Assembly (NCBI GenBank): GCA_902772565.1
Contig: CACYBJ010000075.1
Location: 1-13,374 of the forward strand
From: an uncultured Lachnospiraceae bacterium
GTDB taxonomy: Bacteria; Bacillota; Clostridia; Lachnospirales; Lachnospiraceae
DNA length: 13,374 bases
Direction: 5' to 3'
Positions 7,010 to 13,374 of the stretch are shown in pieces. The notes under the pieces were generated by a model. That model searched no databases. It saw only the letters and a program-made list of their open reading frames with translations, and had not been told where the DNA came from. Positions within the stretch are counted from its first letter, which is position 1. Each line of letters starts with the position of its first letter. Both the position numbers and the translations under genes were made by a program.

Positions 7010-8638
7010 TTACTCTATGTTAAGCATCATAAAATCATCTGTTTTATAAAACTTTGAAGTATCATCTAATGAACTCATAAAAATGTAGTTGCTGCCAAAA
7101 AAACATGTTTTAACACAGCTGCTTCCAATTTCGTCAACTGCCATTTCAAACCAATTTTTAATACCATCACCCGAGCCATACTTATACTCAAGTTCGGACG
7201 GATACACAAACTCTATTCCCTTATACGAGGTACGCTTATAATCTCCACCAACTATCATTAAAGATTCCGTTTTACCCAAAAACACTCCGTCATTCTCCGG
7301 AACATTGCAAAACACTTTAGTTACAGAATCTATATTAACAGTAAACTCCGTTTTAGGATGTACATTACTTACATATCCACTGATATAATATCCTTCCTGC
7401 TCTTTTGTGGTATATATCGATTTTGAAGAGGGATATGGATACCATGGAAATCCTGCGGGGAGAAACACATTTTCCATATCTGCCATGCATGGAGCACCAT
7501 AGCCGCCATAACAAATAGTAATACCTTTCAAATTACCGTTTCCTACAACTCTAATCTGATCACCTGTTACCGAATAGTCCAGTTTATTGCCGCTTAGATC
7601 GCTAATACTTTCTACCGAAAATCTGTGATATAACGTAAAAATATATTCGTTTAATGAGGGATTGTCCACCTTCATGGATACGGTGTTTTTGAACCCGGTA
7701 CATATACTAACATTCATACTGTATCCCGTGATATTAAAGTCATCTCCAACATTAATTGCCTCTGACTGCTCATTTCCATAGTAATCCGACTCCAGTGCGT
7801 AGTAGACACAGTCATTTTTAATAAACGAATAGATTTCATCGTTTTTATCGATTCGGATTGATGTGTATATACTGCACATGACGATTGCTATAAAAAAACA
7901 TATCAACGAGCAGATTAATCCTCGCTTGTAAACCGATATAAAGAAAGCACCTAAAGTAATAAATAACCAGAACAGGATCAGTATTTCGGCTTTTAGCCCT
8001 AAATGAGCACCCAAAGCATAGTCATATGTTCGCTCTCCGCCATCCGGAAAAATCATGCAATACTTGTGAACTATTTCTGAGACCGATGATGTTAATGGTA
8101 TAAACTTTTGAGAGAACAACGCTGTTGAAAGAACCAATAAGAATACTGCAATTCCGATAGATTCGATTTGTGAAACAACTAATGAAAACAGAATCGCAAT
8201 TACACCTATTACCCAAAACCCGAATACGATGTCCATAATGATTCGCATAAGGAATATCCAATTACGGTTTCCCTTAATTAAAAAGGCTATGACATTTATC
8301 AGGAGAATAAGCAAGGACAAGGCGGAATCTATTTTTATAAAGAATATCGTTACAGATTTATATATTTGCTTCTTATGTACTGACCATAAATAATTCTTGC
8401 ACTTGTTTTTTACGTTTATAATCATATCAAGAGAAATAAATCCGATAAACAGATACCATAAAGGTATCATTCGCAAAAACGAAGTATAAACGCAAGTCAA
8501 GTCAAAACCCCTGTTATTGTTCACAGAACAAACAATAAGATAGAATGGTACAAAAAACAGAGCGGTGATTGCAAATGCAACCACTGCTCCGATATATTTG
8601 TTTCGTATTAGTATTTTTAACCCGATTGAATTATTCAT
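7010..8638 (-). CDS. ABC-associated membrane protein with exported domain resembling the N-terminal part of an M1 aminopeptidase
   Basis: A 542-residue protein. The first ~260 residues hold about seven membrane segments (17-37, 56-75, 97-123, 128-155, 158-178, 217-236, 241-259); residues 260-542 are a beta-rich exported domain. The stretch ITICYGGYG (373-381), VFLPAGFPWYPYP (391-403), KTEFTVNIDSVTKVFCN (429-445) and GKTESLMIVGGDYK (455-468) recalls the N-terminal beta-sandwich and start of the catalytic domain of M1 aminopeptidases fused to ABC permeases. The protein stops before any GAMEN or HExxH motif, so no peptidase activity is expected. That similarity is recalled, not searched. The ATG lies one base after the stop of the secreted-protein gene, with only a weak ribosome site, suggesting translational coupling. 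It is probably the large permease or sensor subunit of the four-gene ABC system. Confidence 0.7.
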   Translation of the reverse strand: MNNSIGLKILIRNKYIGAVVAFAITALFFVPFYLIVCSVNNNRGFDLTCVYTSFLRMIPLWYLFIGFISLDMIINVKNKCKNYLWSVHKKQIYKSVTIFFIKIDSALSLLILLINVIAFLIKGNRNWIFLMRIIMDIVFGFWVIGVIAILFSLVVSQIESIGIAVFLLVLSTALFSQKFIPLTSSVSEIVHKYCMIFPDGGERTYDYALGAHLGLKAEILILFWLFITLGAFFISVYKRGLICSLICFFIAIVMCSIYTSIRIDKNDEIYSFIKNDCVYYALESDYYGNEQSEAINVGDDFNITGYSMNVSICTGFKNTVSMKVDNPSLNEYIFTLYHRFSVESISDLSGNKLDYSVTGDQIRVVGNGNLKGITICYGGYGAPCMADMENVFLPAGFPWYPYPSSKSIYTTKEQEGYYISGYVSNVHPKTEFTVNIDSVTKVFCNVPENDGVFLGKTESLMIVGGDYKRTSYKGIEFVYPSELEYKYGSGDGIKNWFEMAVDEIGSSCVKTCFFGSNYIFMSSLDDTSKFYKTDDFMMLNIE

Positions 8639-8639
8639 A

Positions 8640-8999
8640 CTACCTAGCCGTTACTCTTCCGGTTCCCATTGCCATACCGGATCCTTCCAGTTTTAAGTAT
8701 ACAGAATTGTAATTATTAACATGATAGTTCACATTACAGGATGAACCGTAATTCAATTCTTTTTTTGTTCCGGATACCCTGGTAGAAGTTCCACCACCAT
8801 AAAGCGAAACCACTAATTTGTATTTGTCATTATCAAATACACAACCATACATATTATAATCGCATGAATCTGATGACACTTTTCCGGTTTTAACCGCTCT
8901 GAATGTGGTCTTGGTTACAGACTTTGAATCGCCCGAAGCGGCAAATACCACCTCTAAACTCATAACACATGCAATTATGGCAACATAAAACTTTTTCAT
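8640..8999 (-). CDS. Small secreted protein, first gene of the ABC block
   Basis: A 119-residue precursor. Residues 1-20 form a Sec signal peptide: MKK, a hydrophobic core, then VFA before ASG, a good signal peptidase I site after Ala20. The mature ~99 residues are rich in Ser, Gly, Val, Tyr and Asn, look beta-rich, and have three cysteines (46, 53, 88) plus a glycine-rich stretch SLYGGG (65-70) and tail GSGMAMGTGR (106-115). I do not recognise the family. The start has AAGGAG about 7 bases upstream. It opens the operon, and its stop lies one base before the large permease. A secreted peptide in front of a multi-subunit ABC transporter recalls bacteriocin loci with dedicated export or immunity, for example lactococcin 972-type clusters, but I see no lactococcin 972 sequence match. 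It could also be a ligand-binding or surface protein. Confidence 0.8.
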   Translation of the reverse strand: MKKFYVAIIACVMSLEVVFAASGDSKSVTKTTFRAVKTGKVSSDSCDYNMYGCVFDNDKYKLVVSLYGGGTSTRVSGTKKELNYGSSCNVNYHVNNYNSVYLKLEGSGMAMGTGRVTAR

Positions 9000-9030
9000 A
9001 TCTTTTCTCCTTAGAAAAACTTTTGAGAAA

Positions 9031-9072
9031 AGTATATATATATATATATATTGTCAACCCTTTAATTGTCAA
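9031..9072 (-). promoter_or_regulatory. Promoter of the secreted-peptide/ABC block with a TA-repeat spacer
   Basis: On the minus strand a perfect TTGACA (9057-9052) is followed by the (TA)9 tract and TATACT (9036-9031). The spacer to TATACT is 15 bases, two short of optimal; at 17 bases the hexamer is the poor TACTTT. A second TTGACA (9072-9067) lies 9 bases further upstream and would place its -10 within the TA tract. The two copies share TTGACAAT, an 8-base direct repeat with a 15-base period. Strong AAGGAG follows before the ATG at 8999. Confidence 0.7.
9033..9050. repeat. (TA)9 dinucleotide tract inside a promoter
   Basis: Eighteen bases of perfect TA dinucleotides lie between the -35 and -10 elements. 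Gain or loss of one unit by slippage would change the spacer from 15 to 17 or 13 bases. The tract is seen directly; variability is inferred from the position. Confidence 0.9.
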
Positions 9073-9085
9073 ATCACAAAAATTT

Positions 9086-9121
9086 AAAAGCGGTGATTGC
9101 TCAGGCAACCACCGCTTTTTT
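9086..9121 (-). terminator. Terminator of the zinc-ribbon gene
   Basis: GCGGTG (9090-9095) pairs with CACCGC (9110-9115), and after a one-base mismatch TTGC pairs with GCAA, around the loop TCAG. An A-run and a T-run flank it, so it works in either direction. On the minus strand it lies 34 bases after the stop of the zinc-ribbon gene and just before the promoter of the next block, insulating the two. Confidence 0.85.
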
Positions 9122-9154
9122 CCAAACCATTTTCTATTTTCCTAATTAACTATT

Positions 9155-10471
9155 TTACTTGATTTCGATTTCAACCTTGGCAAGTTCTTTATCTTTCTCA
9201 TCGAAAATGTAAAGAACATAATCGCCCGGTTCTGTTGTATCTTCAATCGTGATTGTTCCGTAGGAATCGGCTTCGATACCGTCCTTCTTGTTGTAGTGAG
9301 TAGCTTTCTTCTTGTCTACATCATCACCGTCTTCAACAAATGCGTAGGTAATATCATTGGAATCTTTGGAACTTGTTCCGCCGCAGATATAGAACATTAC
9401 ATGTGTATAATCGTTGGCATCAACTTTGGCGCTGTTACCCTTTACATTGTCCTTATCGGAATGCTTGTCGTCGCCGTCTTCCTTGGAATCGCTGTAAACA
9501 TCAAGAACATTAACTGTCCAGGAGTTCATTTTCTTGAACTCTTTGTCTTTCTTGGTGATAGTCTTCGCATCAAGGAGTTCCCAGTAAGCGTTGTAGGCAA
9601 GAGAGATTTCTTCAACCGAAGGATCCTTGGCATTAAGGTAATCCTTTATGGCATCCTTCTTGAATTCCTCAACCTTCTCATCAAAACCGAGTTTCTCCGC
9701 AAGTCCCGTAGGATCGATATCAAGGACCTTATCGTAAAGCTTTACGGCAAGTTTCGGATCCTTTTCGGAAACAACCTTGTCCACTACGAGCTTAAACAGG
9801 AATGGTGATGCGGCCACAAGGCAAAGAATAATGATCAAAACGATCACGAAATTTCTTAAACCGTGGGAACCGCCCGCATTCTTAAACGCCTTCTTGGCAG
9901 CCTTGAATTCGGCAGATGCGGTCTTAAAGCCTTCCTTGTTTTCAGGAGTTTTATCAAGTTTATAGAGCCCCTTGGCCTTCTTTAATGACTTTTTCTTGGC
10001 TTTTAAATTGGCTTTGGCTTCCTTGAGCATAGCCTTATTCTTCTTGGCAGCTTTCTTGGCAGCTTTCTTTTCTTCGGCTGCAGCCTTCTTGAGTTCTGCC
10101 TCTCTCTTTGCAGCAGCGGCTTTGGAAGCTTCTGCTTCCTTTATCGCAGCTGCTCTCTTAGCTTCTTCGGCAGCCTGGGCTTCTGCCTTTTTGGCAGCTT
10201 CCTCGGCTTCTTTGGCAGCCTGCTTTTTAGCTTCTTCAGCAGCCCTTGCAGCTTTTTCTTCTGCTTCCCTGGCAGCTTTGGCAGCAGCTTCTTCGGATTC
10301 TTTTGCAGCCTTCTTTGCAGCTTCTTCCGTTTTCTTTGCTGAATCATCGGCAGCATCCACTGCCTTGTCTACAGCATCTGCCACAGCTTTTGCAGCCTTT
10401 ACCGGCGCTCCGCACTTAGGACAGAACTTTGCACTGTCACTTAAAGCAGCTCCGCATTTAACGCAAAACAT
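9155..10471 (-). CDS. Zinc-ribbon protein with Ala/Lys/Glu-rich helix, one membrane segment and exported C-terminal domain
   Basis: A 438-residue protein of unknown function. It opens with a zinc ribbon (Cys3, Cys6, Cys17, Cys20: CVKCG and CPKCG). Residues ~25-165 are an almost pure Ala/Lys/Glu helix like the TolA stalk. A basic stretch follows, then one membrane segment (about 206-228). The C-terminal ~210 residues should lie outside the cell: a helical, TPR-like part (about 235-300), a charged Asp/Lys-rich part (325-350) and a beta domain (about 355-438) ending in ITIEDTTEPGDYVLYIFDE (407-425). Zinc ribbon plus one membrane helix is common in clostridial envelope-sensing proteins; the ligand is unknown. 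GGGGAGG lies about 7 bases before ATG 10471. The gene has its own promoter and terminator. The repetitive DNA may vary in length between strains. Confidence 0.88.
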   Translation of the reverse strand: MFCVKCGAALSDSAKFCPKCGAPVKAAKAVADAVDKAVDAADDSAKKTEEAAKKAAKESEEAAAKAAREAEEKAARAAEEAKKQAAKEAEEAAKKAEAQAAEEAKRAAAIKEAEASKAAAAKREAELKKAAAEEKKAAKKAAKKNKAMLKEAKANLKAKKKSLKKAKGLYKLDKTPENKEGFKTASAEFKAAKKAFKNAGGSHGLRNFVIVLIIILCLVAASPFLFKLVVDKVVSEKDPKLAVKLYDKVLDIDPTGLAEKLGFDEKVEEFKKDAIKDYLNAKDPSVEEISLAYNAYWELLDAKTITKKDKEFKKMNSWTVNVLDVYSDSKEDGDDKHSDKDNVKGNSAKVDANDYTHVMFYICGGTSSKDSNDITYAFVEDGDDVDKKKATHYNKKDGIEADSYGTITIEDTTEPGDYVLYIFDEKDKELAKVEIEIK

Positions 10472-10538
10472 GTCTTTTCCTCCCCATATGTATTTACTAT
10501 CTGAAACATTCAGAAATCACTATAATTCCACAAAATAA

Positions 10539-10547
10539 AGTATAACA
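10539..10547 (-). promoter_or_regulatory. Possible extended -10 promoter of the zinc-ribbon gene
   Basis: On the minus strand TGTTATACT (10547-10539) fits the TGn-TATAAT extended -10 consensus with one mismatch. No good -35 lies 17 bases upstream. The leader would be about 60 bases. The surrounding 10500-10620 is very AT-rich, so other starts are possible. Confidence 0.4.
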
Positions 10548-10628
10548 CAAGATTTATTGTTTGGTATATATATTATCTGCAAATATACAAATTTTTTCGG
10601 CACCTTTAGTGGCATTCGCTTATCGCAC

Positions 10629-10661
10629 AAAAAAGACGACCCGCAAAACGAGCCGCCTTTT
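10629..10661 (-). terminator. Terminator of the FtsX-type permease gene
   Basis: On the minus strand AAAAGGCGGCTCG pairs imperfectly with CGGGTCGTCTTTT around a T-rich loop, followed by a run of T residues. It starts 12 bases after the permease stop codon. Confidence 0.7.
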
Positions 10662-10673
10662 CGGAGGTGAAAT

Positions 10674-13232
10674 CTATTCTACATTTTTCAGTGCCTGATC
10701 CATAGGAATCTTCTTGATTCTTCTGTAGTCGAGAGACATTACAAGAAGATAACCGATGAAACCGAAGGCAAACATCTTAAGGAATCCCAAAGGAGTGATT
10801 ACGAAAGTGAACCATCCTTCCATAGTTGACAGATACCACTTAAATGCCGCATTCATGGCAAAGTATCCGATCAACTCGCCTACAATACAGGACACAATCA
10901 CCGCAATGGTGGATATGGTCATGTAAAGGGAACTGATTTCCTTGTTGGTATAACCGAGAATCTTAACCATGGAAATAGAGTTTTCGTTCTTCTCAATGAT
11001 AATCTTTGTCAGCAGGTAAATAAGGACTGCCGAAAGTATAATGCAAAGATACTGGAAGTACTGCATATATGCGCCCATGGAGTGATCTAACTGTCTGGAA
11101 ATCTTAAGGACATCGTCAACTGTTAAAGTGGTTGCAATGTACTTGTAGTCGATATCCGTAAGTTCCTCCTTCGACATAAAGCCGGAGAAGAAATCCGCAT
11201 CTTTTTCAAGAAGATCATTCAGGCTCTCAATCGGCATAAATACCGAAAGCGATCCCTTATAATCATAGACCTTCTTTACCTTAAAGGAATAACTCTTATT
11301 ATCATATTTTTCATTAAGGACAAAGGTGTCCCCCTCGTAAATCTTGTACTTTTCGCTGAAGGTATTGGATATCATTACCTCGTTATCATTAAGTCCGTCG
11401 GCGAGAGTAATATACTTGCTGTCATCCACGATACCGTATACGGAGATGCTTTCATCCCTGGTTTTGGCTCTGTACTCAAGAGAAGCCAATGTAAAGCGTT
11501 CCGCAGATTCTTCTGACGTAGCAATCGTATTTCCGTCATCATCTTCCGTGGTTTTCAGAATAGTCTGATAATCGGCAAATATAAGATTCTGAACATTTGA
11601 CTGATAGGCCTTGACTGACTGAGGGAATCCTACTGCCATGGAAAGCATCAGCATAACAAACGAAATTCCGAAAAGCAGTACCAGATAGTTGGGTATGTTC
11701 TGGAACATGATACGCAAACGGAAACGTTTGAAGAAACTCCATCTCGGAAGTCTCATAGTCTTCTTCTTTTTGGAACGCTTAAGATCATGACGAAGGAATC
11801 TGAGAGGTGAATATCTGAGATTTCTGACAATGATCACAAGGTTCACAATAAACATGAGAACAATCGGAATGACGGTGGTATAAATAAATGCATCCGGCGA
11901 CCAGACGGTTTCATAGGCCGGAAGACTGTAGCTGTTATAGTACATGTTCACTACAATTGTTTTAAAGAAGGTATATCCCAGAATATTTCCGATGACGGCA
12001 GATATAAGGGTTACCAGAACCGGCATGGACATGTAGTGCACAACCAGCTCACCCTTGGTATATCCGGAAGCTCTGAGGGTTCCGATTACCGACGACTCTT
12101 TGTTAATTGTGGAGCTTACGGTTATGGCAAATATAAAAGCTATAACAGCGATAAGAATATACAGAATTATAGTCGCCATTACCATGTCCTGGCCCAGATC
12201 ATCCAAAGCGAAATTGATAGCCTCGTTAAGATAGGCCGGCAGGAAGTTTTCAACGTTATACTCTCCCACCACCGAATTGGTTACAATGCTGGTCATCACA
12301 TTTTCGGCATATGCCTTCTTCTCAACATCACCTTCAGGCTTACTTTCGTAGATCCATGCATAGTTGTAGTGAATGTTGGCTTCGATTCTGTCAAAGCCCG
12401 CATCGGTAACAATGGCGACGTTAAAGTTGATGGCGTCGAACATGGAATCTGTGGGCTTCTCATAGAGAGTGCTGTAATTTACCAGAGCAATAAGAGCTGT
12501 GATTTTGAACTTTTCTCCGCCAACCGAGATTTCATCACCCACTTTAAGATCAACGTTATCGGCATGCATACGGTCGATGGCGATTTCGTTGTCGGCATCG
12601 GGCATTTCACCCTTGAGTATGCTGTACAAATCAACATCATCCCGGTCTTTAAAGATACGGATATTGCCTTCTTTTTCACCGTCGAAGTCTCTGTCCTCGG
12701 TTGAATCCTTGTAGAAATTCTCGAATATTTCAACGGTTCTACTCTTGTAGTCGGGATTCTCGAGATCGTATCTTTCAACCGCTTTTTCGTAGGCTTCATC
12801 TACGGCCTTATCAACTTCTTTATGAGCTTCTTCCTTTGCTTCGGAAAGGATCTGCTGATACATTTCGCTTTCCAGAATCTCGTCTGTTATCTCGGGGAAT
12901 TGCTCGTTTACGGCCTTTACTACTTCGGCATCTGCCTCTTCATAGCCTTTGTTTAAGTAGTATTCTTTTACATCGGCCTTGTCTCCTGATTCAACGGCAG
13001 ATATAAACTCGGCATCCGCCTCTTTGTCCAGTTCGAAACATCCGTCCTCAAGTTTGTTGCTTACCACTTTTTCATCTATGGAAGTAAGCATACTCTTGTT
13101 GGCTACAAACATACCGGAAATGAATCCGATCATCAATATCATAAACAGGGCGATGACAAGATACTTTTGCCATTCACCGATAAGTTCTTTGAAAACCCTC
13201 TTGCTCAGGGGGTTGGAAGTTTTCTTTTTCAT
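10674..13232 (-). CDS. Large FtsX/MacB-type ABC transporter permease
   Basis: An 852-residue membrane protein made of two FtsX-type permease halves. Membrane segments lie at about 24-44, 350-373, 398-425, 446-468, 513-535, 724-742, 770-795 and 818-836. Each half carries the coupling helix seen in this family: SSVIGTLRASGYTKGEL (380-396) and NSISMVKILGYTNKEI (751-766). The first exported domain (45-350) contains an acidic, helical coiled-coil-like insertion (about 66-180) that is not part of a minimal MacB domain; the second exported domain spans 536-723. Such proteins usually act with a separate MacB/LolD-like ATPase in efflux or mechanotransmission; that gene is probably just beyond the right edge. 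I chose ATG 13232 because AGAGGA precedes it by 6 bases. The in-frame extension to 13358 would be translated from palindromic repeat DNA. Confidence 0.9.
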   Translation of the reverse strand: MKKKTSNPLSKRVFKELIGEWQKYLVIALFMILMIGFISGMFVANKSMLTSIDEKVVSNKLEDGCFELDKEADAEFISAVESGDKADVKEYYLNKGYEEADAEVVKAVNEQFPEITDEILESEMYQQILSEAKEEAHKEVDKAVDEAYEKAVERYDLENPDYKSRTVEIFENFYKDSTEDRDFDGEKEGNIRIFKDRDDVDLYSILKGEMPDADNEIAIDRMHADNVDLKVGDEISVGGEKFKITALIALVNYSTLYEKPTDSMFDAINFNVAIVTDAGFDRIEANIHYNYAWIYESKPEGDVEKKAYAENVMTSIVTNSVVGEYNVENFLPAYLNEAINFALDDLGQDMVMATIILYILIAVIAFIFAITVSSTINKESSVIGTLRASGYTKGELVVHYMSMPVLVTLISAVIGNILGYTFFKTIVVNMYYNSYSLPAYETVWSPDAFIYTTVIPIVLMFIVNLVIIVRNLRYSPLRFLRHDLKRSKKKKTMRLPRWSFFKRFRLRIMFQNIPNYLVLLFGISFVMLMLSMAVGFPQSVKAYQSNVQNLIFADYQTILKTTEDDDGNTIATSEESAERFTLASLEYRAKTRDESISVYGIVDDSKYITLADGLNDNEVMISNTFSEKYKIYEGDTFVLNEKYDNKSYSFKVKKVYDYKGSLSVFMPIESLNDLLEKDADFFSGFMSKEELTDIDYKYIATTLTVDDVLKISRQLDHSMGAYMQYFQYLCIILSAVLIYLLTKIIIEKNENSISMVKILGYTNKEISSLYMTISTIAVIVSCIVGELIGYFAMNAAFKWYLSTMEGWFTFVITPLGFLKMFAFGFIGYLLVMSLDYRRIKKIPMDQALKNVE

Positions 13233-13251
13233 ACTAAATCCTCTAATAACT

Positions 13252-13374
13252 ACGGGTAACGGTTTTGGGCACGGGTAACGCTTTGCCATGCAAAATCGCC
13301 TACGGCGATGGCAAAGCGCTGTGTCTGGCGCTTCCTTCGGAAGCACCAGACGTTTCATGCATAATTGCCTTCGG
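13252..13374. repeat. Cluster of palindromes and a direct repeat upstream of the FtsX-type permease gene
   Basis: ACGGGTAACG occurs twice (13252-13261 and 13271-13280). Then CGCTTTGCCAT (13279-13289) pairs perfectly with ATGGCAAAGCG (13308-13318), competing with ATCGCC (13295-13300) and GGCGAT (13304-13309). A second hairpin pairs GTCTGGcGCTTCC (13323-13335) with GGAAGCaCCAGAC (13339-13351). A third may start in ATGCATAATTGCC at the window edge. The hairpin tips CCTACGG and CCTTCGG are alike, suggesting a dispersed repeat element built of related palindromes. There is no T-run, so it is not an obvious terminator. Confidence 0.6.

Noticed and set aside
8640..8999. Lactococcin 972-family bacteriocin
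   Set aside because: Size, signal peptide and ABC neighbours fit, but the typical Trp/Tyr/His pattern of that family is absent from the mature part. Left as unknown.
9296..9808. Plus-strand open frame of 170 aa opposite the zinc-ribbon gene
   Set aside because: Hydrophobic shadow of a charged coding region, without a ribosome site or recognisable domain.
9972..10538. Long plus-strand open frame (188 aa, Ala/Ser/Phe-rich) opposite the zinc-ribbon gene
   Set aside because: It is the antisense reading of the Ala/Lys/Glu repeat tract; such biased DNA stays open in several frames. It has no promoter or ribosome site and no recognisable family.
12036..12704. Plus-strand open frame of 222 aa opposite the FtsX-type permease
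   Set aside because: Fully inside a well-supported permease gene on the other strand, with no family motif and no start signals.
13233..13358. Upstream start adding 42 residues to the FtsX-type permease
   Set aside because: The added residues come from palindromic repeat DNA; the ATG at 13232 has a good AGAGGA site and begins with the normal MKKK-type N-terminus.
1..13374. CRISPR arrays, tRNA or rRNA genes, insertion sequences, phage attachment sites
   Set aside because: Looked for evenly spaced repeats, cloverleaf-like segments, transposase motifs and flanking duplications; none was seen. The only short repeats are those listed.

Overview
The window looks like chromosomal DNA of a low-to-moderate-GC Firmicute, most likely a Lachnospiraceae-type clostridium (Butyrivibrio or Pseudobutyrivibrio-like). 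This is inferred from the long-type PurC, the DegV protein, the zinc-ribbon/Ala-Lys-Glu membrane protein, the large FtsX-type permease, and strong AGGAGG-like ribosome binding sites with TTGACA/TATAAT promoters. No RNA gene, CRISPR array, transposase or phage gene was seen.

Left part (1-2818, all minus strand): the N-terminal two thirds of ProA (proline synthesis, cut by the window edge), PurC (purine synthesis) and a DegV-family fatty-acid-binding protein. Between degV and purC lie a convincing purC promoter and a strong terminator-like hairpin that ends only about 22 bases before the purC start. An upstream stretch can pair with the 5' half of that hairpin, which suggests leader attenuation of purC.

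Middle-left (3063-5620, plus strand): two independently promoted genes. The first is a Lon-type AAA+ ATPase without a protease domain, in which the Walker B aspartate is asparagine. It ends at a clear terminator. The second is a TrhA/hemolysin III-family seven-helix membrane protein behind a roughly 127-base leader with two inverted repeats.

Middle (about 5620-9060, minus strand): a visibly AT-richer block of four closely packed genes, in transcription order a small secreted protein, a seven-helix membrane protein with a large exported domain, an ABC ATPase and a second permease. The promoter in front of the block carries a (TA)9 tract between its -35 and -10 elements, the classic arrangement of a phase-variable promoter. 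The last permease runs 159 bases antisense into trhA, which suggests the block was inserted there. The exported domain of the large permease resembles the N-terminal part of M1 aminopeptidase domains found fused to ABC permeases, but it stops before any HExxH catalytic site. This block is the best candidate for an undescribed system: a secreted peptide plus its ABC export or self-protection machinery, under a switchable promoter.

Right part (9155-13374, minus strand): a zinc-ribbon protein with a long Ala/Lys/Glu helix, one membrane segment and an exported C-terminal domain; then a large FtsX/MacB-type permease with a helical exported insertion, whose partner ATPase is probably just beyond the right edge. 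Upstream of the permease lies a cluster of GC-rich palindromes and a 10-base direct repeat that looks like a dispersed intergenic repeat.
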